A model generated the notes under the pieces. That model was not told where the DNA came from. It was given only the letters and a program-made list of their open reading frames with translations, and ran no database searches. Below, piece by piece: positions 35,346-43,225 of a DNA stretch of 43,225 nt. Where the stretch lies: NCBI GenBank assembly GCA_033720955.1, contig JAWWBN010000004.1, forward strand, positions 1 through 43,225. The letters are read 5' to 3'. Numbering within the stretch: the stretch's first letter is position 1; each line of letters begins with the position of its first letter. The stretch is from JAWWBN01 sp033720955 (GTDB taxonomy: Bacteria > Acidobacteriota > Thermoanaerobaculia > Multivoradales > JAHEKO01). A program made the position numbers and the translations under genes.

Positions 35346-36971
35346 ATGCCTCGCGCCCGAGAAGACCCCAACGCCCCGCCGAGGAACCGGTCGGTCCGGC
35401 GGGCTCTGGTGGCAGCCACGATCCTCGGGGGGTTGGGCTGCGCCCTGGTGCTCGCCGGCCTCCGCGACTCCTCGCCGCCACCGATCATCGTCATCGGCCT
35501 CGACGGGGCCGCGCCCCACGTCGTCGAGGACCTCTGGCGCCAGGGCGAGCTGCCTCACCTGCGCGCGCTGGCCGACCGGGGTGTGTTCGGGCCTCTGCGG
35601 ACCAACTCGCAGTGGTCTCCGGTCATCTGGACGACCCTGGCGACCGGCGTGGACGAGGCGACGCACGGCATCTCGTTCTTCACCGTGCCCACGCGGGACG
35701 GTGAGGTCCCGGTGACCTCCAACCTCCGCCGCGTCAAGGCGATCTGGAACCTGGCCTCGGAGAGCGACCGCTCGGTGGCCGTCCTGGGCTGGTGGGTGAC
35801 CTGGCCCGCCGAGCCGGTCAACGGGATCGTCGCGACGGACCGGATGATGACCCGGCTCGAAGGGCGGGTGTATCCCGAGAACGTGGGTGCCATGGTGGAC
35901 GAGATCCGCGAGGCCGGAGACACCTTCGGCTTCCAGGATCTCCCGGCGCCGCCGGGCGAGAACTGGGAGCAGATCCCGCAGCAGGACCGGCTGGTGGCCA
36001 ACCTGACCCGCCGGCTCGTCGACCGCGACTTCGACCTGATGATGTCGTACCTGCGCAGCATCGACCTCGTCAGCCACCGCTACTGGAAGTACTACCATCC
36101 CGCCCGCTTCGGCCGGCTGCCCGGGTGGGAGCTGGAGAGGTTCGGGGCCCTGGTGACCGACGCCTACGAAGCGGTGGACCGGGCCATCGGCGCCATCGTC
36201 GAGGCGGCGCCGGAAGACGCCCACATCTTCGTGATCTCCGATCACGGCTTCGCGGATCGAGTGCCGGAGGTGACCCAGGTCCGCCTCGATCTCGACCGCG
36301 TCCTCGAAGCGGTGGGGCTCCTGATCCCGGGGGCCGGCGGCCCGGACCTCCCGCGAAGCCGGCTCGTCACCCACCGGACGCCGGTCCGCACCGAGACCAA
36401 GCTGGTGAGGGTCGTCGGCACCGCCGGCCCCGCGACGCCGGCCGAGATCCGGGCGGTGCGGGCCGAGACGGAGGAGAAGCTCTTCGGCGTTCGGTACCGC
36501 AACGGACGGCACGTCTTCCAGGTGCGGGACGCGAGAGCGGAGGAGCGGGCGGACGGGGCCGACTTCGTCGTCCGGGTGCTGACCCGAAGCGCCACCAACG
36601 ACATCTACTGGGAGGGGCGCGAGATCGAGGGCGCGGTGGAGAGCACCTTCCGCTTCTCCGGACAGCACAGCGCCCACACGCCGGGGATCTTCCTGGCCGC
36701 CGGCCCCGGAATCGATGCCGACGCCGACCTCTCCCGGATCGACGTCCGGGACGTCGCCCCGACCGTGGTCTTCGCCCTCGGTCTCGAGGTTCCCGAGGCG
36801 ATGGAGGGAAGGGTGCTGGAGCACCTCTTCACCGAGGAGTTTCGCGATCGGGTGGACCTGCGCTACTCCCGAGACGCCGACTTCGCGCGGCGGCCGGGGG
36901 AGGAGGCCCTGGCCACCGACGAGGACGAGCGGCTGCTGGAGGAGCTGCGGGCGCTGGGCTACCTCGACTGA
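35346..36971 (+). CDS. Membrane-anchored type I phosphodiesterase (alkaline-phosphatase superfamily)
   Basis: A 541-residue protein. ATG 35346 has GGAGA 6 nt upstream; an earlier in-frame GTG (35328) lacks a site. One N-terminal helix (about 20-38) exports it. The two-metal phosphodiesterase active site is present: Asp53 in IGLDGA, nucleophile Thr96 in IWTTLATG, Asp240/His244 in DLVSHRYW, Asp299-His300 in SDHGF and His441/His444 in GQHSAHTPG. This matches the phosphodiesterase/nucleotide pyrophosphatase (PF01663) family; the substrate could be a nucleotide, phospholipid or GPI-type ester. It stands alone between intergenic regions. Confidence 0.85.
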   Translation: MPRAREDPNAPPRNRSVRRALVAATILGGLGCALVLAGLRDSSPPPIIVIGLDGAAPHVVEDLWRQGELPHLRALADRGVFGPLRTNSQWSPVIWTTLATGVDEATHGISFFTVPTRDGEVPVTSNLRRVKAIWNLASESDRSVAVLGWWVTWPAEPVNGIVATDRMMTRLEGRVYPENVGAMVDEIREAGDTFGFQDLPAPPGENWEQIPQQDRLVANLTRRLVDRDFDLMMSYLRSIDLVSHRYWKYYHPARFGRLPGWELERFGALVTDAYEAVDRAIGAIVEAAPEDAHIFVISDHGFADRVPEVTQVRLDLDRVLEAVGLLIPGAGGPDLPRSRLVTHRTPVRTETKLVRVVGTAGPATPAEIRAVRAETEEKLFGVRYRNGRHVFQVRDARAEERADGADFVVRVLTRSATNDIYWEGREIEGAVESTFRFSGQHSAHTPGIFLAAGPGIDADADLSRIDVRDVAPTVVFALGLEVPEAMEGRVLEHLFTEEFRDRVDLRYSRDADFARRPGEEALATDEDERLLEELRALGYLD

Positions 36972-36995
36972 GGGCGCCCCGGCTCACCCTCCACG

Positions 36996-37030
36996 AAAAA
37001 GCGCCCCGGCCACCGGGGGGCGGCCGGGGC
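36996..37030 (-). terminator. Rho-independent terminator (minus strand)
   Basis: On the minus strand GCCCCGGCC (37030-37022) pairs with GGCCGGGGC (37011-37003) in a perfect 9-bp G+C stem with a 10-nt loop, directly followed by GC then five Ts (37000-36996). It lies 33 bp past the stop of the secreted-protein gene ending at 37063. No matching T-run is present in the other direction, so it serves the minus-strand genes. Confidence 0.85.
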
Positions 37031-37062
37031 GGCAAGCAACCGCCCGGGGAGTGCGGCGGGGG

Positions 37063-38235
37063 CTACAGCTCCTCGAGCTCGTCGCAGCGGGGGTCCATGT
37101 TGCACCCGACCAGGCGGACCACCTCGCGCCCCTCGACCTCGAGGAAGACGCCGACGCCCGGGGCGTAGTACTTCCGCGCCTCCACGCCGGGCTCGTTGAG
37201 GTTGAACTCGCGGGTCACCACGCAGTCGCCGTCGCAGAAGAGCTCCGCCAGCTCCTGAGGCACCCGGCGGTCCAGGCCGCCGCCGTCGCCGAAGCTGTAG
37301 GTGGTCGAGAGGACCTCGGCGCCGTCCTCGGCGTTGGCCAGCGAGAACTCCTGGCGGTAGATCTGGCCCACGGCCGGAGCGCCGAACATCACGATGCCGG
37401 CCTTGGCGCCCTCGACGCCGTGCTTGAAGGAGCCGTCGATCGACACCAGCTCCGCCTCCTGGGGGGCGTCGCCGCGGAAGTACTCGTAGTCCTTGGCGTT
37501 CTCGCCGCAGTACCAGACGTCGCCGTTGTTGGCGATGGCGAACCAGTCGTCGGTGTCCTCGATCAGCTCGCCGTCCTCGGAGACCACGTCGTTGACCACG
37601 ATGCAGTCCACGCCGCCGACCCGCTTGGTGGCGGGGAGCACCCGCACCACGACGGTCTCGTCCTCGCTCTCCAGCACCCACTCGTGGCCCGGGGTCAGCA
37701 GCCAGTAGGGGTTGGTGTCGTCGAAGACGCCGTTGAAGTTGGCGCCGCGGAAGTCGGGGTCGTAGCGGTCCTCGCCCGAGGCCTCGCAGTAATCGAGACG
37801 AAACTCGTAGATCTCCTGGCACTCGGCCTCGGTCTCGTCGCGCTCCTCCCCGGCGTCGGCGAGGCAGTCGGCGCGGTCGTCGGCGTCGCCGATGTGGGTG
37901 CAGATCGCCTTGGACTCCCAGAAGTCGTCCCTGGCGTCGAAGCCGCAGGCCTTTCTCGCCTGCCGGGCCGAGCGCTCGCAGGGGGTGGCCGCCGCGGCGG
38001 GCAGGGCGAGAAGGGCCCATCCGGCGCAGAGCAGGGCGGCCAGGACGGCCGGCGGGCGGGCGGGAGCGAGGGCCCGCCGCACCATGGTGGCCAGCGAGGG
38101 CGGGTGGAGGGCCGCGGGCGACGCCGGCCGCGCGGCGAGGGACGGGCCCGTTGGCGCCGGCTCGGGCGGCGGCGCGGAGGCGCGGAGGCGGATCGGGGCG
38201 TGGCGGCGGGGGGCGGCTTCGAGACGGGGCGTCAT
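37063..38235 (-). CDS. Secreted protein of an acidobacterial DUF family
   Basis: A 390-residue protein with GGAGAG 6 nt before ATG 38235. Oddly, about 50 Pro/Ala/Arg-rich residues precede the transmembrane/signal segment (VLAALLCAGWALLALPAAA), which is where a shorter start might be expected. That shorter Met has no ribosome binding site. The folded part contains NPYWLLTPGHEWVLES, VNDVVSEDGELIEDTDDWFA, NNGDVWYCGE and RKYYAPGVGVFLEVEG, blocks that I recognise from a widespread secreted family of unknown function. Six or more Cys suggest disulphides. The function is not known. Confidence 0.78.
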   Translation of the reverse strand: MTPRLEAAPRRHAPIRLRASAPPPEPAPTGPSLAARPASPAALHPPSLATMVRRALAPARPPAVLAALLCAGWALLALPAAAATPCERSARQARKACGFDARDDFWESKAICTHIGDADDRADCLADAGEERDETEAECQEIYEFRLDYCEASGEDRYDPDFRGANFNGVFDDTNPYWLLTPGHEWVLESEDETVVVRVLPATKRVGGVDCIVVNDVVSEDGELIEDTDDWFAIANNGDVWYCGENAKDYEYFRGDAPQEAELVSIDGSFKHGVEGAKAGIVMFGAPAVGQIYRQEFSLANAEDGAEVLSTTYSFGDGGGLDRRVPQELAELFCDGDCVVTREFNLNEPGVEARKYYAPGVGVFLEVEGREVVRLVGCNMDPRCDELEEL

Positions 38236-38352
38236 CCTTCTCTCCTCTGGGTTGGGCCGCGAGACGCCGAGGCGCCGGGCCCGGGTTCGGAGGGTTGGAT
38301 GCGGCCGGGGGCGAAGATCCTTCGCGGCCGCCCCGGGGAGACGCCGCCGGGC

Positions 38353-40752
38353 CTACCTGGCCGACGCCGGCCGGTCCCCCGCGGACGCCTCCTCCACCAG
38401 GGGAAAGAGGCCCGCCAGGATCTCGTCGTGCTGACCACGCCAGCCGGCCCAGCCCGGGGAGTAGCGGGCGTTCAGCACACGGGTCTCGATGCCCCCCTCC
38501 CGGAGCCACCCGACCAGGGCCTCGCTCGCCTCGTCGGCGCGGCGCGCCGGGTCGAAGTCGTAGTCGTGGGCGCTCCACACCACCTGCACCAGCTCCGGCT
38601 TCTCGCCGTCGGCGGCGATCATCGCCGGCAGGCTGCCGTGCGCCGGCTCGATCGGGTAGAAGCTCTGCACCGCGGCTCGTTGGAAGACGTCGGGGTGCTT
38701 GACGGCGGCGTAGACCGCCGTGACCCCCGCCGACCCGGGGCCCATGATCGCCCGCCGCTCGGGATCGGTGCGGTAGTGGCGCTCCATGTGGGGCAGGAGC
38801 TCCTCGGCCAGGAAGCGGACGTAGTCGTCCACCTGCGGCCCGCCGTACTCCGGCGGCGCCACCCGCGGCACGAAGACCGCCACCAGCGGCGCCACCGTCC
38901 GCCCCACCAGGTTGTCCAGGGTGTTGCGCATCAGCGACCCGCGCAGCAGGTTGTCACCGTGGTTGACGACGAGCAGTGGGAAGCGCGCCTCGGGGTCCCG
39001 GCCCCAGGCCGGCGGGCGCCAGACCTGGAGGGTGCGGGTGTTGCCCAGGATCTCCGAGCGGAAGGGGAAGGTGTCGAGCTCGCCGCGCGCCGTGTCGGCG
39101 GCCGGCTCGGCGACGTGGGGCTGCTCCGGGTACCCCGGCATCAACAGGTCGGAGAAGACCGCGAAGCCGTTGTCCACCGTGTGGGGGTTCGACGGGTCGG
39201 GGGTGGGCGGCCCGAAGTCCACCGAGAAGGCGTAGGTGTACTGCGCCGCCGGGTCCAGCTCCAGGCTGCGGAAGAAGAGATCGGTGCCGGCGACGCGGTA
39301 GAGACCCAGCTCCTCCCCCGGGCCCAGGAAGTCGCCCGACATCCCCACGTCGGCGGCCTCGCCCCGCCAGAGGAAGTGGGCCCAGCCCCCCTCCTCGACG
39401 ATCGGGGTCGTGGCGTCTCCGCCGAAGCGCTCCCCCACGGCGGCCTGGCGCTCGCCCTCCGGCAGCGCCTCCACCGCGGCCACCCACTCACCCAGCTCGC
39501 CCTTCAGCCGCTCGGCCGGATCGACGGCGGCGACCTGGGGCTCGGCCGCGGCGTCCACCCGGACCGCGGCCATCTTCTCGAAGTCGCGCACCAGGAAGAG
39601 CCCCTCGGCGTAGCTGGGGGCCGCGGTCACGTGGTCGCCCGCCTCGAGGGCGGCGATCCGGGTGATCTCCCGGTAGCCCTCAGGCGACGGCTCGACCAGG
39701 ACCAGGTCGCCGCCGCGGGCGAAGATGGCGAGCCGGCCGTCGATCTCGGCCAGGCCCACCCCCTGCGAGGCGCGGGTGCGCCAGACGATCTCGCCGGTCT
39801 CGACCTCGGCGCAGGTCAGGAAGGTGCCGCTGTAGCCGTAGAGGTGGTCGCCCACCACCACCGGCACGGAGAGGCTGTTGGCGAAGGCGCGGCTGCGCCA
39901 GACCTCCTCCACCCCGTCGCCGGTCAGCCGGTACATCACCGCCCCCTGGTCGAAGTCCACGACGAAGCGCCGCTCGTCCACCACCACCACCTGGGCGGTC
40001 TCCTCCTGCCGCTCACCCTCGGTGTGGCGGTGGCTCCAGAGGACCTCGCCGCTCTCGGGGTCGATGCCCTGGATTCTCTGGTTGCTCACCACCACGAGCT
40101 GCGAGCCCTCCCCGAGCCGCACCAGCGACGGCGTCTGGTAGCTCACCGAGTCGTCGCCGGCGGTCCAGAGCGGGGTGCCGTCGGCGCGGTCGTAGGCGGT
40201 CACCGCGCGCCCCTCGCCGCCGGTGGCCACCAGCAGCCTGTCGCCCATCGGCACCGGCGAGCTGGTGTAGCCGTAGAACGGCTTGGTGGAGGTCTCCTCG
40301 TCGAGCTGGCGGGCCCAGATCTCGGACCCGTCGTCGAGGGAGAGGGCGGCCAGCCGGCCGTGGGGACCGAGGAGGTAGACGGTGCCGTCGGCGATCGCCG
40401 GGGTGGAGAGCGGACCGTCGGAGGAGCCGGTGTGGCCGCTGTACTTCTCGCCCAGCTCGTAGCGCCAGAGCTCCCGGCCGGTCGCGAGGTCGAAGGCCGC
40501 GGCGACGTCCACCTCGCCGGCGTTGAACATCGTCACCACCCGGCCGTCGGCGACGGAGATGCCGGAGTAGCCGGATCCCAGGTCCGCGGCCCAGGCCGGC
40601 CTCAGCCCGAAGAGGTCGTCGGGGAGCACTCCCTCGACGCTCGCCCCCTCGGCCGCCGGACCCCGGTAGCGCGACCAGGCGTCGTGCTCGGTGGCGACGG
40701 CGGTCGTCGCGAGGAGAGGGAGGAGGGCCAGAAGGGCGTGGGCTCGGTTCAT
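38353..40752 (-). CDS. PQQ-propeller / Fes-like esterase fusion, possibly a pseudoenzyme
   Basis: A 799-residue protein with a signal peptide (LLALLPLLATTAVA). Residues about 25-410 form a PQQ-type beta-propeller with repeats such as TGRELWRYELG, DGSEIWARQLD and SGEVLWSHRH. About 440-560 looks like an Ig-like (CBM48/E-set) domain: WAHFLWRGEAADVGMSG and FFRSLELDPAAQYTYAF. About 575-790 is an alpha/beta hydrolase of the enterochelin-esterase type. Its expected nucleophile elbow GxSxGG reads GPGSAG (671-676), putting Gly673 where Ser should be. The expected histidine in the final GGH...WR block is Pro766 (YSPGWAGWR). Unless Ser674 or His775 substitutes, the hydrolase is probably inactive. Fusion of these parts is unusual. 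Confidence 0.8.
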   Translation of the reverse strand: MNRAHALLALLPLLATTAVATEHDAWSRYRGPAAEGASVEGVLPDDLFGLRPAWAADLGSGYSGISVADGRVVTMFNAGEVDVAAAFDLATGRELWRYELGEKYSGHTGSSDGPLSTPAIADGTVYLLGPHGRLAALSLDDGSEIWARQLDEETSTKPFYGYTSSPVPMGDRLLVATGGEGRAVTAYDRADGTPLWTAGDDSVSYQTPSLVRLGEGSQLVVVSNQRIQGIDPESGEVLWSHRHTEGERQEETAQVVVVDERRFVVDFDQGAVMYRLTGDGVEEVWRSRAFANSLSVPVVVGDHLYGYSGTFLTCAEVETGEIVWRTRASQGVGLAEIDGRLAIFARGGDLVLVEPSPEGYREITRIAALEAGDHVTAAPSYAEGLFLVRDFEKMAAVRVDAAAEPQVAAVDPAERLKGELGEWVAAVEALPEGERQAAVGERFGGDATTPIVEEGGWAHFLWRGEAADVGMSGDFLGPGEELGLYRVAGTDLFFRSLELDPAAQYTYAFSVDFGPPTPDPSNPHTVDNGFAVFSDLLMPGYPEQPHVAEPAADTARGELDTFPFRSEILGNTRTLQVWRPPAWGRDPEARFPLLVVNHGDNLLRGSLMRNTLDNLVGRTVAPLVAVFVPRVAPPEYGGPQVDDYVRFLAEELLPHMERHYRTDPERRAIMGPGSAGVTAVYAAVKHPDVFQRAAVQSFYPIEPAHGSLPAMIAADGEKPELVQVVWSAHDYDFDPARRADEASEALVGWLREGGIETRVLNARYSPGWAGWRGQHDEILAGLFPLVEEASAGDRPASAR

Positions 40753-40844
40753 GGGGTCGGCTCCCGGGTGCTCGGAGGTTCGGGTTGGTGACGGCTGCGC
40801 CGCCGCGACTGTGTACGAGAAGCGGGGCGGGCGGGTTTGCGGGC

Positions 40845-42767
40845 CTAGGAGAACTTCAGGGCCACCTCGTCGAGGCTCGCCGGGCTGCCGAGGACGGTGA
40901 CCACGTCGCCCCGTCGCAACCGGGTGTAGCCGTGGGAGATCAGGGTGGCGCCGTCGCGGCGGACGGAGAGCACCAGGGTGTCCAGCGGCAGGTGGACGTC
41001 GCGCAGCGCCACCCCGTCCAGGTCGTGGCTGGTGATCTCCAGGTCCACCACGTCCTGCTCCGACTCGGCGTCCAGCACCATGGCTCCCACCGCGGGCGAG
41101 CGCACGAGCTGGTCGAAGAGGCTGACGACCGCCACCCCCGGATCCACCACCGAGGCGCCCAGCTCCTGGAGCCGCGGCCAGTTGGAGTGGTCGGTCGAGC
41201 GCGCCACCACGATGCGGGTGCCGAACTCCTCGTAGGCCGCCTCGCAGATGCGGTAGTTGTCCTCCTCCGACATCATGGCCACGAGGGCCCGCGCCCCGTC
41301 GGCGCCGATCGCCCGGAGCGACTCCACCGAGAGGTCGGGCACCACCGCGATCTCGACGTCGTCCTCGTCCACCTCCTCGTGGCGGTCGCCGCGACGGGTG
41401 ACGACCCGGGTCCGCCAGCCGTGGCGGCTGAGCTGCCGCGCCAGCGCCAGGCCCTCCGTCTCCAGGCCGAAGATCAGCGCCAGGGGGGTGCCGCGCAGGT
41501 CGTGCTTGCCCGCCTTGACGTGCGCCTCGCCGGCGAGCTGCAGGGCCATCTTGAAGAGCGGCGGTCCGAAGATCTGGTTCAGCACGATGACGGCGATCAT
41601 CATGGTCGCGAAGGCCTCGCCCCAGGGCGGGAACTCGACCGCCACCTCCTTGGCCAGGCCCAGGCTGATGCCCGCCTGGGTGATGAAGGCGAAGCCGGCG
41701 ATGCGCCGCAGCCGCAGCGGGTCGCCGGCCACCGTACCGCCCAGGAAGGCGCCCACGAAGACGGCCGCCAGACAGGCGCCGAAGAGCGCCACGGCGATGG
41801 TCCAGGTGGCCGTCAGGGTCTCGAAGTCGAGGGAGGCGCCGGCCAGGGTGAAGAAGGCGACGTAGACGGGCGGTCCGGTCAGATCCAGGGTCTGCTGGAA
41901 GCTGGTGCGGCGGTCGGAGAAGTTGGTGATGGTGAAGGCGGCCACCATGGCGACGAGCAGCGGCTCGAGAAAGAGCTCGCCGCCCAGGGCGTCCTGCGAG
42001 GCGTGGCGCAGGGCGTCGGTCGCCAGGAAGATGCCGTAGCCGGAGGCCAGCAGCACCATCCCTTTGAGAAAGCGCGGCCCGGGCACCCGCGTCAGCCAGG
42101 GGATGATCCTGCCCGCGATCACCCCGGCGACCACCGACAGGACCACCTCGAAGAGCACCCAGGCCACCAGACCGGGGCGGAAACCGGAGCCCGAGAGCAC
42201 CGCTCCGGCCAGCGACGAGTTGACGGCGAAGATCAGGATGACCATCACGTCCATCACCACGATCACGCCCAGGACGCTCTTGGTGAAGGGGCCGCGGGCG
42301 CGGAGCTCGTTGATCACCGCGATCGCCGACGACGGCGAGCGCGCCACCAGCACCGCCCCGGCCAGGAGCGCCGCCGCCAGCCGGACCTCGGGCCCCAGCC
42401 CGGCGAGGAACGGGATCCGCTCCGCCAGGGAGTAGACGGTGGCCGCCGCGGTGGTAAAGGTCACCGCAACCAGCCCCAGGGCGGTCCAGCGGATGCTCCG
42501 GAGCCGCCCGCGCAGCTCCCTCAGGTGGAGCTCGGAGCCGGCGGCGAAGGCGATGAAGGCCAGCGCCGCCTCGTCCACGAAGCGCAGCCGCCGCAGGTCG
42601 GCGGCGGGGAGCAGGTCGAGGACGAAGGGGCCGGCCAGGATGCCGGCGGCCAGGAAGCCGGTGATCAGCGGCAGCCGGGCACCGATGAAGAAGCGGCCGA
42701 TGCGGTGCGACGCCAGGCAGACCAGAGCGAAGGCGGCGAGCGGCACCAGCCAGTCGAGATAGGACAT
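40845..42767 (-). CDS. CPA2-type monovalent cation:proton antiporter with TrkA-N/TrkA-C domains
   Basis: A 640-residue protein from ATG 42767. The first ~400 residues form about 12 transmembrane helices with the Kef-like pattern GFLAAGILAGPFVLDLLP, VARSPSSAIAVINELRARGP and TKSVLGVIVVMDVMVIL. A cytoplasmic TrkA-N Rossmann domain follows (about 415-540), with LALIFGLETEGLALARQL and VVARSTDHSNWPRLQELGA. The C-terminal TrkA-C domain spans about 555-638 (LDTLVLSVRRDG, RLRRGDVVTVLG). By family this exchanges K+ or Na+ for H+ under nucleotide control by the Rossmann domain. It is in a same-strand gene train 42816-37063 with gaps of 48-117 bp. Confidence 0.9.
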   Translation of the reverse strand: MSYLDWLVPLAAFALVCLASHRIGRFFIGARLPLITGFLAAGILAGPFVLDLLPAADLRRLRFVDEAALAFIAFAAGSELHLRELRGRLRSIRWTALGLVAVTFTTAAATVYSLAERIPFLAGLGPEVRLAAALLAGAVLVARSPSSAIAVINELRARGPFTKSVLGVIVVMDVMVILIFAVNSSLAGAVLSGSGFRPGLVAWVLFEVVLSVVAGVIAGRIIPWLTRVPGPRFLKGMVLLASGYGIFLATDALRHASQDALGGELFLEPLLVAMVAAFTITNFSDRRTSFQQTLDLTGPPVYVAFFTLAGASLDFETLTATWTIAVALFGACLAAVFVGAFLGGTVAGDPLRLRRIAGFAFITQAGISLGLAKEVAVEFPPWGEAFATMMIAVIVLNQIFGPPLFKMALQLAGEAHVKAGKHDLRGTPLALIFGLETEGLALARQLSRHGWRTRVVTRRGDRHEEVDEDDVEIAVVPDLSVESLRAIGADGARALVAMMSEEDNYRICEAAYEEFGTRIVVARSTDHSNWPRLQELGASVVDPGVAVVSLFDQLVRSPAVGAMVLDAESEQDVVDLEITSHDLDGVALRDVHLPLDTLVLSVRRDGATLISHGYTRLRRGDVVTVLGSPASLDEVALKFS

Positions 42768-42815
42768 GGGCGGGACGTTGCGGACGTCGGCGAGGCGGGC
42801 GGTGCGAGGCCGGCG

Positions 42816-43225
42816 CTAGCCCGGCGGGATCCGGCCCGGGGTCCAGGGGGCGCCGGCGGCCTCCATCTCGGCCTCCAGGGCGGCGAGGTCGGCCTCCACC
42901 GAGCGCAGGCCCTCGGCCACCGGAGCGAACTGCTCCCGGGCGATCTCGTAGCCCCGCCGCTGGGTGGCGGTGGGCGCCGAGCTGGTGGTGAGCAGCGCCC
43001 CGACCACCCGCCCGACCCGCGAGCGGATCGCGGGCGAGGTGGGCTCGCTGCGGTTCGCCACGGTGCGGTCGCCGAAGAGCTCGTCCGTGAGGTCCTCGAG
43101 GGCGGTCTCGATCTCCTCCAGCCGGGCCGTCCAGCCGGCGTCGCCGGGGGCGGTGTCGACCGCGGCCTTGCGCAGATGGGCGATCCGGTCCTCCAGCTCG
43201 TCCACCGCCTCGCCGGCGCCCGTCA
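42816..43225 (-). CDS. Sortilin/VPS10-type BNR-repeat protein, C-terminal part (5' end outside window)
   Basis: The frame runs off the right edge and about 137 codons are visible. The visible part is the C-terminal helical extension of the VPS10/sortilin-like (BNR-repeat, glycosyl-hydrolase-annotated) family. Blocks that I recognise are EPTSPAIRSRVGRVVGALL, TSSAPTATQRRGYEIAREQF and GAPWTPGRIPPG at the terminus. The sialidase-like propeller that defines the family lies beyond the window. It is the first gene of the minus-strand train ending at 37063. Confidence 0.8.
   Translation of the reverse strand, partial: TGAGEAVDELEDRIAHLRKAAVDTAPGDAGWTARLEEIETALEDLTDELFGDRTVANRSEPTSPAIRSRVGRVVGALLTTSSAPTATQRRGYEIAREQFAPVAEGLRSVEADLAALEAEMEAAGAPWTPGRIPPG

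Noticed and set aside
37003..37030. Bidirectional terminator serving the phosphodiesterase gene
   Set aside because: The hairpin has a T-run only in the minus direction; the plus-direction sequence after the stem has none.
36715..40791. 1358-codon plus-strand frame opposite four minus-strand genes
   Set aside because: It spans several gene boundaries with low-complexity translation; the minus-strand genes carry clear signal peptides and domains.

Overview
The window is G+C-rich DNA (first ~180 bp visibly less so) from a Gram-negative bacterium with a very large envelope and secretome. The mixture of ECF sigma factor/Ser-Thr-kinase loci with TPR tails, a sigma/anti-sigma/CHAT-TPR operon, DUF11/CARDB/kelch/FG-GAP secreted proteins, a sortilin/VPS10-type protein and amidohydrolases with TPR tails suggests an Acidobacteriota lineage near Thermoanaerobaculia. 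That is inference from gene families, not from a marker gene. The only RNA gene seen is a tRNA-Ala(GGC) at the left end, next to the 3' end of an HNH endonuclease gene.

Layout. 1-660: HNH gene tail, tRNA, and a broken copy of a secreted 'CPTFSW' domain family. 840-8837 (+): five genes with every junction overlapping: a DUF11-type secreted protein, an ECF sigma factor, a zinc-type anti-sigma factor with an extracytoplasmic beta-domain, a membrane-anchored TPR-CHAT (caspase-like) protease, and a CARDB/Cys-rich secreted protein. This is the most system-like locus here. 9121-13192: a CotH-like secreted protein, an intact CPTFSW protein, and a HAF-repeat protein on the opposite strand. 13322-18576: a secreted glycoside-hydrolase-like protein, a PIN toxin with a very short upstream partner, an S41 peptidase, and a CARDB lipoprotein. 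18948-26067 (-): a decayed kinase, an intact Ser/Thr kinase-TPR receptor, a TIGR02999-type sigma factor, and a kelch/FG-GAP secreted protein. 26149-27010: two small membrane proteins with a PIN-domain remnant between them. 27333-32092 (+): a RoxA-like dihaem cytochrome c with a membrane partner, then a secreted amidohydrolase. 32332-36971: a second intact CPTFSW protein, two small envelope proteins, and a membrane-anchored phosphodiesterase of the alkaline-phosphatase superfamily. 37063-43225 (-): VPS10/sortilin tail, CPA2 antiporter with TrkA domains, a PQQ-propeller/esterase-fold fusion whose catalytic residues look lost, and a secreted protein followed by a convincing rho-independent terminator.

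How it works together. Two cell-surface signalling loci are present (3589-7569 and 20919-24612), each joining a sigma factor to a membrane signalling protein and to secreted repeat proteins. Decayed genes (CPTFSW remnant, kinase, PIN remnant) show local turnover. No phage, transposase, CRISPR array or integrase was recognised.
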